Of a stretch of DNA of 64,000 bases, positions 25,893-38,000 are shown one piece after another (positions within the stretch are counted from its first letter, which is position 1; the number at the start of each line of letters is the position of its first letter). A model generated the notes under the pieces. The model did no database searches and was not told the origin of the DNA. It saw only the letters and a program-made list of their open reading frames with translations. Origin of the DNA: Mesaphorura yosii (taxonomy: Eukaryota; Arthropoda; Collembola; Poduromorpha; Tullbergiidae); NCBI GenBank assembly GCA_009869945.1, contig WIXG01000250.1, forward strand, positions 52,899 to 116,898, read 5' to 3'. A program made the position numbers and the translations under genes.

Positions 25893-25899
25893 TTTTATA
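25893..25899 (-). promoter_or_regulatory. TATA box of the orphan prohormone-like gene
   Basis: TATAAAA on the - strand. With the usual spacing of about 30 nt, transcription would begin near 25866, giving a 5' UTR of about 225 nt to the ATG at 25641. Its position relative to an open signal-peptide frame supports a real gene. Confidence 0.5.
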
Positions 25900-27460
25900 C
25901 TTTCTTATCCATCTCTTCCTTTTCGATGAATGAGTCGCCTGCTTTCGTCATTTGTTCCTGACATCGAGGGGCAATTTAAATCGGGCGACATTGATACATT
26001 GCGCGCATCAGGCGGAGATGATCCCTCCGCATGCAAATCTCCCGTGCTCCTTGTCTATTTCGATTCCTCTCCTTGTCTCCGCTACGTGCTATGTTGTGGT
26101 CGCGATCCCGGCCAAAATGAAGTAGGCAGCTTAACGTTGGGATTGCCAGGATTGCGCACTCAAAAACAAATTTGCAGCCGTCCTCGTTTCGAATTTAAAT
26201 GTCGCCCTGGCAAACTCATTATTTCGATGAAACGAGTGAGCAACCTCCGCCCTTTCGAGTGACGGCAGGCAATTGGAAGGAATGAGGCAATTTCCGCCGT
26301 GGAAGATCCCGCTCAGGTCCAACAGATGGTTTCATTGAGAGCCCGGTGAAAGCAAGAAAGCAACAGGATGCGGCCTGCTGCTAAGGAGTGGGTTTGGGTT
26401 CTCTTACGCAAGACGCCAGCCAAGCCACGAAGCCACGCTCGCACTGTGATCGCTTCCAGTTTGAGTGTTTGTGCTTATTTACCTGTGCCGCCCTGCGTCT
26501 ATCGGGAGATCAAAACCTCATTTTGGCCGAGTGCTCGCTGTATTGTTTGCTGGGGGTGAAACAGCCAGCAGCGAGTTGGAACGTCGGAGGTGACAAATGA
26601 GCGAGTGGAGAACAGAAATCGAACTCGTTCTGACGCAGAGTGACTGGCCCCATTTGTTCTGTAACACCTGCATTGCCGAGGGTCGTGTTCTCGGATCTGC
26701 GTCCCAAGGGAGGATGGAACACGTACAAAATCTCGTTTTCTCCGCCAACTTCTCTCCTGCCAGCACAAATTGGCTTAACCTATTAACACACTGGAATGAA
26801 TCGCACAAGACGCGAACGCGAGCCACGGAGAGCAACCCAGCCGGCTTCAAACGCAGACGATTAGAAAAGGTCGGGAGCAAATGACATTTGGATTAATCGG
26901 CCTTGCAATCTTCTCCTTCTAATTCTTCGACGTACGTTAAAATAACCCGATGATTGATAATGACAAAAAGCCAAAAATAGAAAGGAGGCAATTATTTTGA
27001 TTTTGAGTTCGAATGCCACAATTTTAGTCATCATGTGAAGTCAGTTACGAACATTGCTCAATGCGAAGTTTCTATAGCACTTCAACTTCATAAATAATAT
27101 AATAGTTTGCAAGGTCCCAAGACAGGGGAACGGACACAACTGAAAAACTGTTGGAAAGTTCTCGTCTCACAGGGACATTTTGTTATGGAAATTTCCAGTC
27201 CAAAACCAGGTCACTGCCAACACAAAACAGGTATGTAAATGTAAATGTAGACAGAGCGATAAAAACGATGGAAGGACGCGGGATGCAACAACAAAGCTCA
27301 TTTTGGGAATAGTGACGAATAATGCGAAAGCCCTACATTTCGAAACAAAAATGCGAGAAATTCGCGAGAAAAGATAAAAACACCCTTCGATCATCCTCAT
27401 GAGCGGAACCCTAATTTTCACGAGCCTTAGTGCTTGCCTTGGGTTCGACCTTTAGCTGGA
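25900..27460. other. Intergenic, no gene seen
   Basis: Upstream flank of the orphan prohormone-like gene and 5' flank of the IR-like gene. Frames such as 26518-26880 (-) and 25930-26262 (+) have no splice or family support. The N-terminal exons of the IR-like gene, if any, should lie here but I could not identify them. Confidence 0.4.
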
Positions 27461-27549
27461 GGCGATGACGGGCGTGGCTCCAAATTGTCAGATTCATATA
27501 ACGGGCACCAGCACCGACTTAAGCACCACCTCCGTCGTTCATCAGCACC

Positions 27550-28752
27550 AACGTGACTCCATCAGCGTGAGCGTGAGCCTTGTTGACTCCATTTTGCATG
27601 GGAACCAGCATTATGGCTGTACATGGACTGTGGACTGTAGTCAACGAGACCCACGCCTCAGGCGAAGAATACGAAAATCTGAAATTTTGGAGGTGAACCA
27701 TTCAAGACGGTAGGAGTTCAGGCCAAGTTGGGGGCAAATTCGTCGTGCTGCTACTGCAAGGCGGGGGCGAGAGCAAAAGCCTGAGAATGGCAGTGTTCCC
27801 AGACCGCTACAATTCACACCGGGAGAATTCCATCTTCATACTGGCGTACATCTTGGGCACCGACATGATTAAGAACAAATTTGAATTGTGGGAGCGGGTG
27901 GCGCGGGCGAACGCGCAGTTTTACTGGTACGACATCAGCACGGCTACGGACGCGTGCGGGCAGCGGCAGGGGCGGGGGTATACATTGGACTGGGTGATTG
28001 GCCAAAGGTTCGTCCACTGTTCATGATGTCCAACGAATCTCCTCTTACTAAAGTCCGTAGGCGCCAAGGGGCTTGGACTGACTGACCCCGAAGTTCAGGC
28101 CCAATGGAGGGCACTGCACAGTGGCCTGAATGGACGCACCGTCCTCATATTAGGGAGGGGATCAGGTCCGTACGGTGGCAGCTGTGAGGCCGAGGCGGAA
28201 CGGGGCAGCCAAAACCAGTACACAAGCGGCCTCGACAATATTCGCCACCGGTTCTTGGTCTTCTGCCGCTATTTTTCTCTAGAAGTTGAGATCCTGTCCA
28301 GCGCATACAATTTTACACCGGCCGAACACCCTTCCCGCAATCAGACGGAACTGGACCATCGAGCGCTCAAGGCGCACTCTGCGATTGTGTTTGACTCACG
28401 AGTCAGGAGTATTTCGTGGTCAGTCGGAAGCCACATTCCTCAATTCGAACCCCGAGCGACCTTTCTGCTGTACTGCATCCCAAAGCTGGACTACATCCAA
28501 TTTTCTGCGTCGGTGTGGCTCTCTCCCTTCGACGCTTCGACGTGGATTCTAATAGCTGCCACTTTTGTCGTTGGGACTGTGTTTTGCGCCACGGGGTGGC
28601 CGTATCAGCTTCGGGGACACATCACAACCCGAATTTTCGAGGCTGTCGCAATTCTGCTCCGTCAAGGCCTGTCCCAGTTCACCACCATGCACCTTCTCCT
28701 GTCGGTAGTCGGAATCATCATCCTCGGCACCTGGTGCCTCGTGACAGCACTG
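27550..28752 (+). pseudogene. Ionotropic receptor (IR)-like chemoreceptor gene, incomplete or decayed
   Basis: One frame runs almost unbroken from about 27588 to 28752. Its end has the IR/iGluR channel layout: a hydrophobic M1 (FDASTWILIAATFVVGTVF), a pore segment TTRIFEAVAILLRQGLSQ, and M2 (MHLLLSVVGIIILGTW), stopping at a good GTAAGT donor (28753). IRs are glutamate-receptor-derived cation channels used by arthropods for smell, taste, humidity and temperature. Two in-frame TGA codons (27694-27696 and 28024-28026) interrupt it. The second can be removed by a 60-nt intron 27994-28053 that keeps frame; for the first I found no intron. No exon encoding the expected YTSNL-like M3 and second ligand-binding lobe is visible before the DH31 promoter. 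Either a pseudogene or a gene whose remaining exons I missed. Confidence 0.55.
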
Positions 28753-28759
28753 GTAAGTT

Positions 28760-31700
28760 GACGTTCCCGTCAATGCAAAATGCAGGCCGAGCATGGTGAC
28801 GTCATTTCACGCATTGTGCGTCCGGGGAATTCGGCCAACTGGTGAGTAGTGCGGCCCAATTCGGTCAGCACTGAAGAAGACCAATTAACATATTAATTAC
28901 AGAATCCTTAAACTGGAATCTGCATTAAATTAGTTTTACTTACAACTGGAATATATCCAAAACAGCCTCCATGAGCAGAGGGTATTCAGTCAGACTTTTT
29001 AAATCCTCGGTACTACCGCTTTCTCTGGCCACCACTTGCAAACTTTACCGTCGCTCTTTCTTTCTTCGCTTTCTCCAGCGCACTTTGAAATCACTTTCTG
29101 TTCGCCGGAGTGTGAATCGGGGTCGGAAGAGGGCCCATCCAGCTTTTTGCTTTTCGCCCAGCACAGCAGCGTGAATTCGGTACGAAGTTTCGAGTCTCGT
29201 CGCCTCAATATACTCAAGAAACTGGGCCACTCGGGAATCGCATGCAATCAGACTCTTCGATTGCTTTATTCTGTTCTTCTTTTGACTGCAGTTGTTGTGA
29301 ATTACGAAGTGTATGGGGAAAGTCCGTCCTGAGAAATTCAGCCAGGCATCATCGTTTGGTCATAAATGGCAGAGCGCGAGTCATGACGTCAGGAGCGGTC
29401 GGCGGCCCTTGAGTGAGCTTTGTTCAAGGTGTTTCGTTCTCTCTGCCCGGAATTGGTCTTGAGGGTGCAAACACATTTCACAAGCTGCATGCAGCATACA
29501 AAGAAGAGGTGCTTTCACTTGATTTTCTCAAAGCCCTAACTGCATGCGTATTACTGCGGTCGGCGCTTAACACTTAACACCTTTGCTCTTCACACATTAA
29601 TTATCGGGCCCTACTTTCCCTAATCTCATCGTCTCCTCTTCCAGCAAAGCAAAGCAACAGTAACTCGAGCGTCAGGTGATGATTTTAGCCGGGCAACTGG
29701 CGACTGACGCAAGTCTGACTTTCCACAGAAAACTGAGCCGAGCCGACTTTGTCGCCACGGAGCATAAGCCCTTTAGTGTTTAGTCGATTTGATATTTCTT
29801 TCTGCTAGTTCTTTGACTCGGCAGCATCTGTTTTGGTCGGTTTAAGCAAAGTGGAACAAATTCGGACGCTGAAATTTGAGCTTCGAAAGTCGATTTCAAT
29901 TTCATGCGTCTGACGCATAATTTCAAGTCCACTAATTATTGAAATTGCGAAATTGATTTTCAAGGTTTTGTTATCAGATTTTGCAAATTATTATAAGTAC
30001 TGCTTTATGCAGTTGGATCGCAGCAGGAGGAAGATGAGCAGCAGCCGCAGCGCCATACTCCTGGCTCGTGCTCGAGTTTCTATTTTCAAGCGAAAGTCGA
30101 CGTCATTCCCCATCGCAGAAGGGTAAGAAAAGGTGAAGGCGCCATGATTTGATTTTTGTGCAATTCGCAATCCGCCCCATTAATATCCGTAAATAATTCA
30201 CATTGCGACATTTCCTTTGCAAGCGCAGACAAAAAAAATGATTTTCAGGCTCAGCTTTTGCCTTTGCAAATTGAATTTTATGCCGGTTTAATTGCGCGCA
30301 AATTAATGGCTGCAGTCCAACTCCATTTTTGCAATTTCATTCTCATATTTTTGTGTGTGACTTGTTCAATGACGTCTTTCCGGGCTTAATTGCGACTTTA
30401 CGAAACACGCAACCGCAATTATGCGAATTGCGAATTTTTCCCGGCTGGAATGACGTCCGTGCGAGAAGACGAAGACGAGGAAACCTCAGCCTGCGTCTTG
30501 AGTGACGGATGCGCGAAATCTTTGCACTCGGAATAGACTCGACTCGACCCGAGCTAATGAGAATTAATTACTCGAGCCATGCAAATCACTCGGGTGAAGT
30601 GCGAATTGCCACAGGTGATTTATCTCCTCGGATTTAATTAAGCCGCAGAAAAGAAAATCGTAACTCGCTCTTGAGAAAGAAAAACAAGAGCAAGCCCTTT
30701 TCAGTTGCACACGCAAGCCGAGCCGCCGGACGGGTATAGCTCGTCGTTCGTCGTTTGTGAAATACGAGCCAGACTGATCGTTCTAATCTGCTTAATGGTC
30801 TTTGGCGGGCGGAAGCTGAAAGACTGACAAGCATCGCGAATAGCGAATGGCGAATCGCGAATGGCAAGTTTAGTCAACAAGATGCAGAGTCATCCAAGAC
30901 AATGTGAAATGAGATGCCGAGTCTGTGAAAGCGAGACTGGAGGAATTATTCAGGCGGACTCCGTGCCGGAGTGAAAGTCGCTTTCACATCTTCTCGCATG
31001 GTATCTCGACTAAATCTCTTTGACTTGACTCCCCAGCAAAGAAATTAATTTGTGCAAACAAGCGACGACTTGACTCTTGACTGCTCTTTTCTTTTCTTTG
31101 ATTTGCGTTGTTTCTTTGTTTTTCTCCGTCATCAGGAAGTGTGGTCATTCAAGCCCACTACACGACCGAAAGGTCAAAATTTTGTTTCGGGAGAGCCGTC
31201 TCATCTTTCACGCTGCTTGCCTTCATATCTGACACGCGGGAACCCATTTCGCCGTTTCCTCCGTCATTTGTCAGCGCGCGTGTGTGTCGAGCTGCTGCTT
31301 GACAATACAATTCGATACATGGGAAATGGTCGAGTCGCTGAATGAATTACGGAGTCGGAGTAAATTGGGCGAAGAAGAATCGTTTAAGACAGGAGACGGA
31401 ACGGAATAGAGCAATTAACGAGCGGAGACTGGAGAGGACCACCCCGCTGGAGATTTGTTTGGGAAGTGAGTGGGCGAGGGAAGACGCGATGCCTGCGACG
31501 CCATTCTCTTTGCTGCTGATGTCAGAGGCCTGGCGGTGGCTGCATTATTCCAGCACAGCAACAGCAGCTGGACACGGGGCGAGTGAGAATGAAAAGAAAG
31601 CCTCTCGCTTTGTGGCTGCTGCAGCGCTTTTCGCTTTTCTTGTGGAGGGAGCGTGCGGGACGGGATGGTTCTGGAAGGGCAGCTTCGTTCGTCATCGTCA
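28760..31700. other. Intergenic, upstream flank of DH31
   Basis: No coding exon supported. The frames at 28971-29332, 30156-30389 and 31052-31345 are short and unspliced. The sequence is unique-looking with several purine/pyrimidine-rich runs, as expected for 5' regulatory DNA of DH31. Confidence 0.45.
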
Positions 31701-31705
31701 GAGCC

Positions 31706-32004
31706 TATATAAAGAGAAGCCCGCACTCACAAAACTCACAATTGCTAGACACAATTGCTGCTGCAGGATTCAAACCCCGCAAACACTTCTCGTCGGGTCG
31801 TCTCAAAGTGCAAAGGCAAAGACAAGTCAAAGCGTCCATTCTGCACGCGGGACAATCGGACACGTCGTCTCGAGTTACAACAAAGGAGAAGACCGGACAA
31901 GCCGTGCCACTTCCTCCGGTTCCCATCGACCACTCGACCAGCGGACCACGAAAGCGAAAGCAAATAACTGTGGATAATCGTCGCGTCGCACTTCGACCGG
32001 CCAA
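31706..32004 (+). promoter_or_regulatory. DH31 TATA promoter and noncoding first exon
   Basis: TATATAAAG at 31706-31714; a start site near 31736 (ACTCACAAAACTCACA) is expected. A roughly 270-nt exon without a translatable long frame ends at the donor CCAA/GTAAGC at 32004/32005. The next + strand acceptor leading into a signal-peptide ATG is that of DH31 at 35014, giving a 3.0 kb intron in the 5' UTR. Assignment is by position and consensus. Confidence 0.65.
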
Positions 32005-35000
32005 GTAAGCCAACAACTTTCCCACTTTCCTTCTCATAATCGCAATCGCGGCCCAGGCAGGCCATAAAGAAGGCATTGACAGGTGCAAACCCCTCATTAA
32101 AGGCTGTTTTGGCAAAATCTCGAGTGCATCAATTCGAAAGCAAAGCAAAGCAAAGCAGCGACAGAGTGGGCCAAACAAATCACCGGATGCATGTCACTTG
32201 CGCATTCGCATTCGGGGCAGGCATGAATTCATTGCGTGACAGCACTCGCAAAGCGCACTTCGTCCAGTCCCAAGACAAAAACGATTTCTCGGCTCATTTA
32301 CGATTTCGAGTTGACACACTTCGCATCTTCAAAGTCTCCCCTTAAAATAGGCGGGTGAAGGTGAAAGCAGTCGAGTCCAACTAAAATTGTAGATTTTAAC
32401 TTCTTAACGCGTGCGCGTGCGTGTTTTTTGTGTTTGCTTGCTTGTGCCGCAGTTGGATTTTTCTCGGAAAGTATCGCTCTCGTTCCTCAACTCACAAAGG
32501 TAATTAAACATTTTCTTCACGCACGCGTCGCGGTTGTTTTGTTAGTCTCGCTAATCCCGCCGCATTGCTTGGCGTGCCCGACTCGGCGTGCCCTCGCCTT
32601 CGCCCTGGCTTGGCTTTGGCTTTGGCCCTATCAGCCGAGTTAATGCGCATTTATGGCTTTGTGAGTAATGAAGCCTGCACTTTGCGCCCAATTCACGTTA
32701 ATAATGCAGAGCATCTAAATTACAAAGCTCCCGCGAGGGACTCGTGGTCAAGCCTGGCTGCCTGCTCGTAAGGCAAGGCAAATTCATCAGCCGAGCACAA
32801 AGTCCAGCTGCTTTGAATTGCCGGACAACAACAGCAGAAGCTGCATTCGCAATTCTCACTTACAATACGATGCAAATGCAATGCAAACAATTTCGCATTT
32901 AAGGAGGAATAACGAGCGCGAGGACAATTACAGTGTGAGACTCAGGACAAAAAAGTTTTGCAGCGATTGAGCGGTGCGGTGCAGGTGTTTGGTTTTAATG
33001 GAGTGATGTTATCTGAGGAAGGACGTCATCGGATGCAAATTGAAAGGGTGGGACGACACTCGGGTGGGGGAAAGTCGAATGTTTGTTCTTTGATCTCGAG
33101 CTGAGAGCCTCCGCCAAGCATGCGGAGAAGGGCGCTTCTCGGGCTTCGTTTATTGCCTCTGCAAATATGAAACAAGAGAGCCATTAAGAGCAGCGGCAGA
33201 GGCAGGCAGAGTGCACGACGCCTCGAGAAGTTCGATACACAAAAGAACAAAGGAGCGTTGATAAGAAATAAGAAATTCTGGAAGCGGCGAAGTGTTTGTT
33301 ACTTATTCATGTGTTATTGCTGCCTAATATCAAATAGCTCGTGCCCGTTCGCCCAGCAAAGTGCCAAGTTTCGAAATCACATTCACGCATTTATTCACGC
33401 CGAATTCCGCCACACGTACCAATTAAACTAATTCCCGAATTAATTGCACCCTCCGCTGGCCGTGACGTCTACGCGAGAAATGTTTGGACACGCGCAGCAG
33501 CGGAATTTCCCCGGCCATAAAAGGCATAAATGGCATAAAAGATGCGAGTAATGCGAAACGCGAGCAGGAGTGCGAGGGTCTCATGCAAATTCGACTTTAT
33601 AAAGTGACAAAATGCGACCTCGTTCCTTCTCCGCCATTCATAAATATTTGAGGATTGATTAAACTTTAAACTTTGCACTCGCACCTCACAAAATATGCTT
33701 ACACGCCGAGCAGTAAAGTGAAACTTCATTTCCTTTGCACTTTCACTTTGCGTGCACTTTACACGACCGAGACAAGACGGCAGGCAGACAGGCGGAATAT
33801 TTACGGCTCGCTTTTACGACTCCAATCATCATCTCATCGACTGACGCAAAGACAAAGGCCAGCCAACAACGTTCTGGCATTCATTGCCGCGACCTCGGTC
33901 GTTAATAACCCAGAACAGAAATCATTCTTCTGCCAGTTGAATAAATTAGACTCGGCAAAGATGAAATCGAAACGGCACGTGAGGGAAATGAAAGCGTGCG
34001 AATTGCGTGCATCACTCTCGATTGGAAGTCGAACACGCACGGCACGGGCACCGTCGCTGCTGAGCTGTGCTGCTGACTCGGTAACTTCTTCATTCATTTC
34101 GAGGTATTTACGCGAACATAAATATTTACGGCTCCAGCCCGAAAGGTCGAATGATCAGAAATGATCAAAGGCAAGGTGCATCGCGTCCGACTTGTTCGAG
34201 TGGCGATGCTGCAAGATAAAAATGGATTAGACGAATCCGTGATCTCATCTGCCATCGATTTAGCTTTGGCTCCCAATCTCATCCTGATGGATATTAATAG
34301 CCGATCATCTCGGCAGGCATTGCAATAGCAATAACGGCTGAATGGCTCGTTATGCCCCACCACTTGATTGGAGACATTCAGCGTTCAGCCATGAATGGGC
34401 CAATTAGATGACAAGCTAGGAAATCCGTAGACTAAGCGTAAGACTGCAGACTGCAGACTGTGGCCTCTCGCCTTTCGCCTCTCTCGCATGTTGTTGCTTA
34501 TTAGACACCGTTTAATTTTTAATTGCGAAAAGGCGTCCCAGGCGTAAATGTAAACGTGCCGTGCCGTACTGGCATTACTCGTCGTAAGGCTTCCGCTGGG
34601 CCACTGCGCATTTGCATAATACGCAGCAGAAAGGCAGGCCTGCAGGGTCCTGACTGCAGTCATAAAGCGTGCGAGATAAGCGCGAGTCTGTCAGACGCGG
34701 CCTTGTTATCTGCTATCTGTTCCATGCGGGAGTAAATTTATTCATGCTCACAATTAGAACAAGGCTCAACTGTTCCGCTCCCGGCATTTTGGCAGATTTT
34801 GGAGTCAGCCAGCGCCAAATCTGCCCCGATGAAGCGCGACACATTTTATGCGTCATTGAGTAATCTCTTTATCACCGCGAAACGCGAAAGGGCCCATGGC
34901 GGATTGGAATGGAAATCTTCACCTTGCCTGCCTGCCACTACCGGCTGCTGAATGACTGCAGACTGCGATTGTGGATTTCTGATTTTAATTTCTTTTGTCT

Positions 35001-35014
35001 CTTGTCTCGCGCAG
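32005..35014 (+). other. Probable 3.0 kb 5' UTR intron of DH31
   Basis: No coding exons seen. It contains a short (AAAGC)n run near 32141-32160. Donor GTAAGC at 32005, acceptor CTTGTCTCGCGCAG ending at 35014, one base before the DH31 start codon. Confidence 0.55.
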
Positions 35015-38000
35015 ATGAAGCAGCAACAGCGACAACAGCCGCGTGGAGGGCCTGCGAGCTACCTCCTCCTCCTCGTGTTGGCCGTTCTGCTGGCGTTCCT
35101 CCATTCGTCGCACTCCTTTCCGTTCTACCCCTCGGCGTACACCAACTCAAGGTAATTCCCGGCCAATTCACAATTCTCGAGCGCTCGAGTTTTTCAGTTT
35201 TCTGCTTCATTCCCGTCTCAATTCCGTATGAATTAAAACGAGACTCTCTCGTGAAGGAACAGCGTAATCGTAAGCGTAATTCGATCTCTTCCTTGCGGCG
35301 ACGACGCGTCGTTCGCGTTCTCATTCCCAATTTCCCTGTTTGGCAGTGTGGAATGTATGAATAGACAATGCAAAAGTTTGCATCTCGTGCTTTTAAATGG
35401 CAAGCACGAGACGCGAACAGACGCGAACGCGGGCTCGTAAACACGAGACGACGACGGATTTCGTTTCCTGTGCTGTTGTGAATTGTGAATCTGCTATCCG
35501 GCTTCCCTTCTGGTGGCCGCTCCAATTGGAAAAATGAGATGAAACACGAAAGACGAAAAGAAAGCGCCCAGTGCGAGTGTGGGAACAGGAAGACTTTCCG
35601 CGCACGCTTTCCCCGTGCCGTGCTGCTGTGCTTCTGTACTGCTGCACCGCACGGGACAATAAAAGGAGCGAGCCAGCAATAGCAAATCTGTCTGTTTCTT
35701 TTATGCTAACGTAATAAGTGCGCACATGAAGATGAATACGACCCGTCACGCGCCGGGTGGACCACACCAAATGCGCAGTGCAATGCAATGAAAGAAATCG
35801 GCGGACGAGACAACAGCCAAGTGAAGCCGAATTTCTCTCTCGGCGTCCATGAATTTATGTGCGCTGCTTCGCTGTTGCTCCATTGACTGACCGGAGTTTT
35901 ATAGCATTTGTATGCCGTCAAGATTGCAGAGGAAAGGTCGCACTCTTGCAAACAAAGATATAAATTTAATGCTTGCTCCTTTCTCCTCGAATCCCCAGAC
36001 GCGGGCCAAGCAAGAAATCCAAGAGCAAGTGCGAGAGCGGCCTGGCCCGGAATGTTTGTGCAGCATTAGCATTCCGAGCACCTTGCGTCCTGTCCCGTCC
36101 CCGCGAACTATGAACCGAGAATCAGACTCGAGTTCATTAAGCATTAAGGACGAGCCTACTCCATTAATATTGATACCTTAATGGCAGCAGAGGAAAGCAG
36201 AGCGTGCCGTCGAATCGCATTCACATAAATTCATATTTTATTGTGATTATTCCAAAGCAACTGCATCCACACGTGCACCGCACATTGTCGTCGGTCGCTC
36301 CAAAATTTCGCCGCATTGCATTTTGCATGGCATTGTCGACTGAATTCATGCAGTCATTCAGCCTTTTCTTACAGAATTGAGATGTTTTGCGTTTGGCAGG
36401 CGTCCCACGTCCGCCGTTTGCCATTTTGCTTTCTTATTTGGTTACAATCACAATCGGCCGGCGTATTTGCACAGTAAACGACGACAGAGACGACAAAGAA
36501 AAGAGTTGATACGTCGTTGGGCATCGGAATCAAAGACTCGGACTCTGACGTCTGACGGAGGGTGGCAAGTTGCCGCAGTTCCAGCAAAGAGACAGACCGC
36601 AATTACTTATTTAAGGCGGAGCAGAAACGGAGCCGAACGCAAACGCCAACGCCAAATGCGCAATTACTCGCCACGTCACGCGGCCACGCCGGCCGCGAGT
36701 CGCGAATCGCGAAGAATGCTCGGCCGAGAGTGGCCGCTGATTCAATTAATCTGATTTAATCTAATAAACGAAAGAAAACAACTTTCTTTAAGAAAGCGGA
36801 GGGTGACCGCCAACCGCTTCTGTGACTGAGCCTGAGTTTGCGACTGTGATTTCTTTTTTTTTGTTTCAGGCACAAAGACTACTTGGTGGAGATCGAAGAC
36901 CCGGATCAAGTGCTCGATATGCTCGCCAAGCTCGGACAGAGCATCATCCGCGCACAGCACGAAGGATCAAAGTAAGAAACACGTGGCGCGTTTGCTGCTG
37001 TCTAAACTTTATGCTAAACTCCGTATTTAGTTTTTATAGTTTTTAATAGCGCCCTCCTCGCTTCGATAACGAGAAACACGAAAAGTCACTTCCACCAACT
37101 ACGAACCACGACGCGCCCTCGCCCGATTCACGAAATTAATTTAGAGAAAAAGAGCGAGCAGGAGCGAGTGTACGGCTCATTTGCAGCTTTGCATTGACGT
37201 GGAAATGTCAGAGGTTGAAACGTAGTAAACATTTGCACGTTTGATTAACCAATTTAAAAGTTTCGTCTTTGATTCATTTGTGCGCTCCGCTCGGGCGAGT
37301 TTTGTGCGGCCCGATCAGAATCATTCACTCATTCCACGCGTTTGAGAGTTGTCCATCAAAAGCAGACAGGCAGCAGGCGTTTTTTCATCTGTCCGCAAAA
37401 CGCGAAACGCTTTTCGTCTGTTCGCATGAATTCACATTCGTGAATGCGAGTGGAGAAAGGCTCAAGCGACATATACGCTTGACTTGAATGGGCGCGTCTT
37501 CATCGAAGATGAGAACCGCTACCGCTGGCAGGTGTCGACGAGGCGTTTCACGTTTCGTCTTTGTGTTTGCATGCCGCACGCACGCACGGAGAAGAAAAAA
37601 TGAAACGCTGCTTAGTTTGGATTAATTCGCCGAGATTCGCTGGCGTAATCTTCCGAGAGTGATGCAATTCACATTCGTGGGTTCGTGCTCGTGTAATTTC
37701 TCTCCTTGATTAGCGCTCATGATTTGTAGCAGAAACAATTACGCGAGGTGCGAGTGCGAGGAAGGCCGTGTTTACTCTCCGGACTCGTAAACTCACGCGA
37801 ACGCGATGTGCTTTCTCTTCGAAGCAGTGAAAGCAGCAAGCAGCCCGAAAAGTTTCTGCGTTACGTTCCATGAAATGATGAAATTCGGCCCGAACAGAAC
37901 CCAAACACGACTCGCACTCATTCGTGACGGACGGAGTTTGAGAAAGTTGGCAAATTGAGTTGGGCCGACGAGTTTTGTGTCGTTGTCAATCGCACTCGCG

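Noticed and set aside
27519-27701. - strand frame opposite the IR-like region (MVHLQNFRFSYSS...)
   Set aside because: No continuation and no family match; the + strand frame contains a full M1-pore-M2 arrangement.
27694-28026. Selenocysteine interpretation of the two TGA codons in the IR-like frame
   Set aside because: Ionotropic receptors are not known selenoproteins and no SECIS-like hairpin was noticed; pseudogenisation or an intron is simpler.
31342-31977. 211-codon + strand frame over the DH31 promoter
   Set aside because: It runs through the TATA box and noncoding exon, has no family resemblance and ends at random; treated as accidental.
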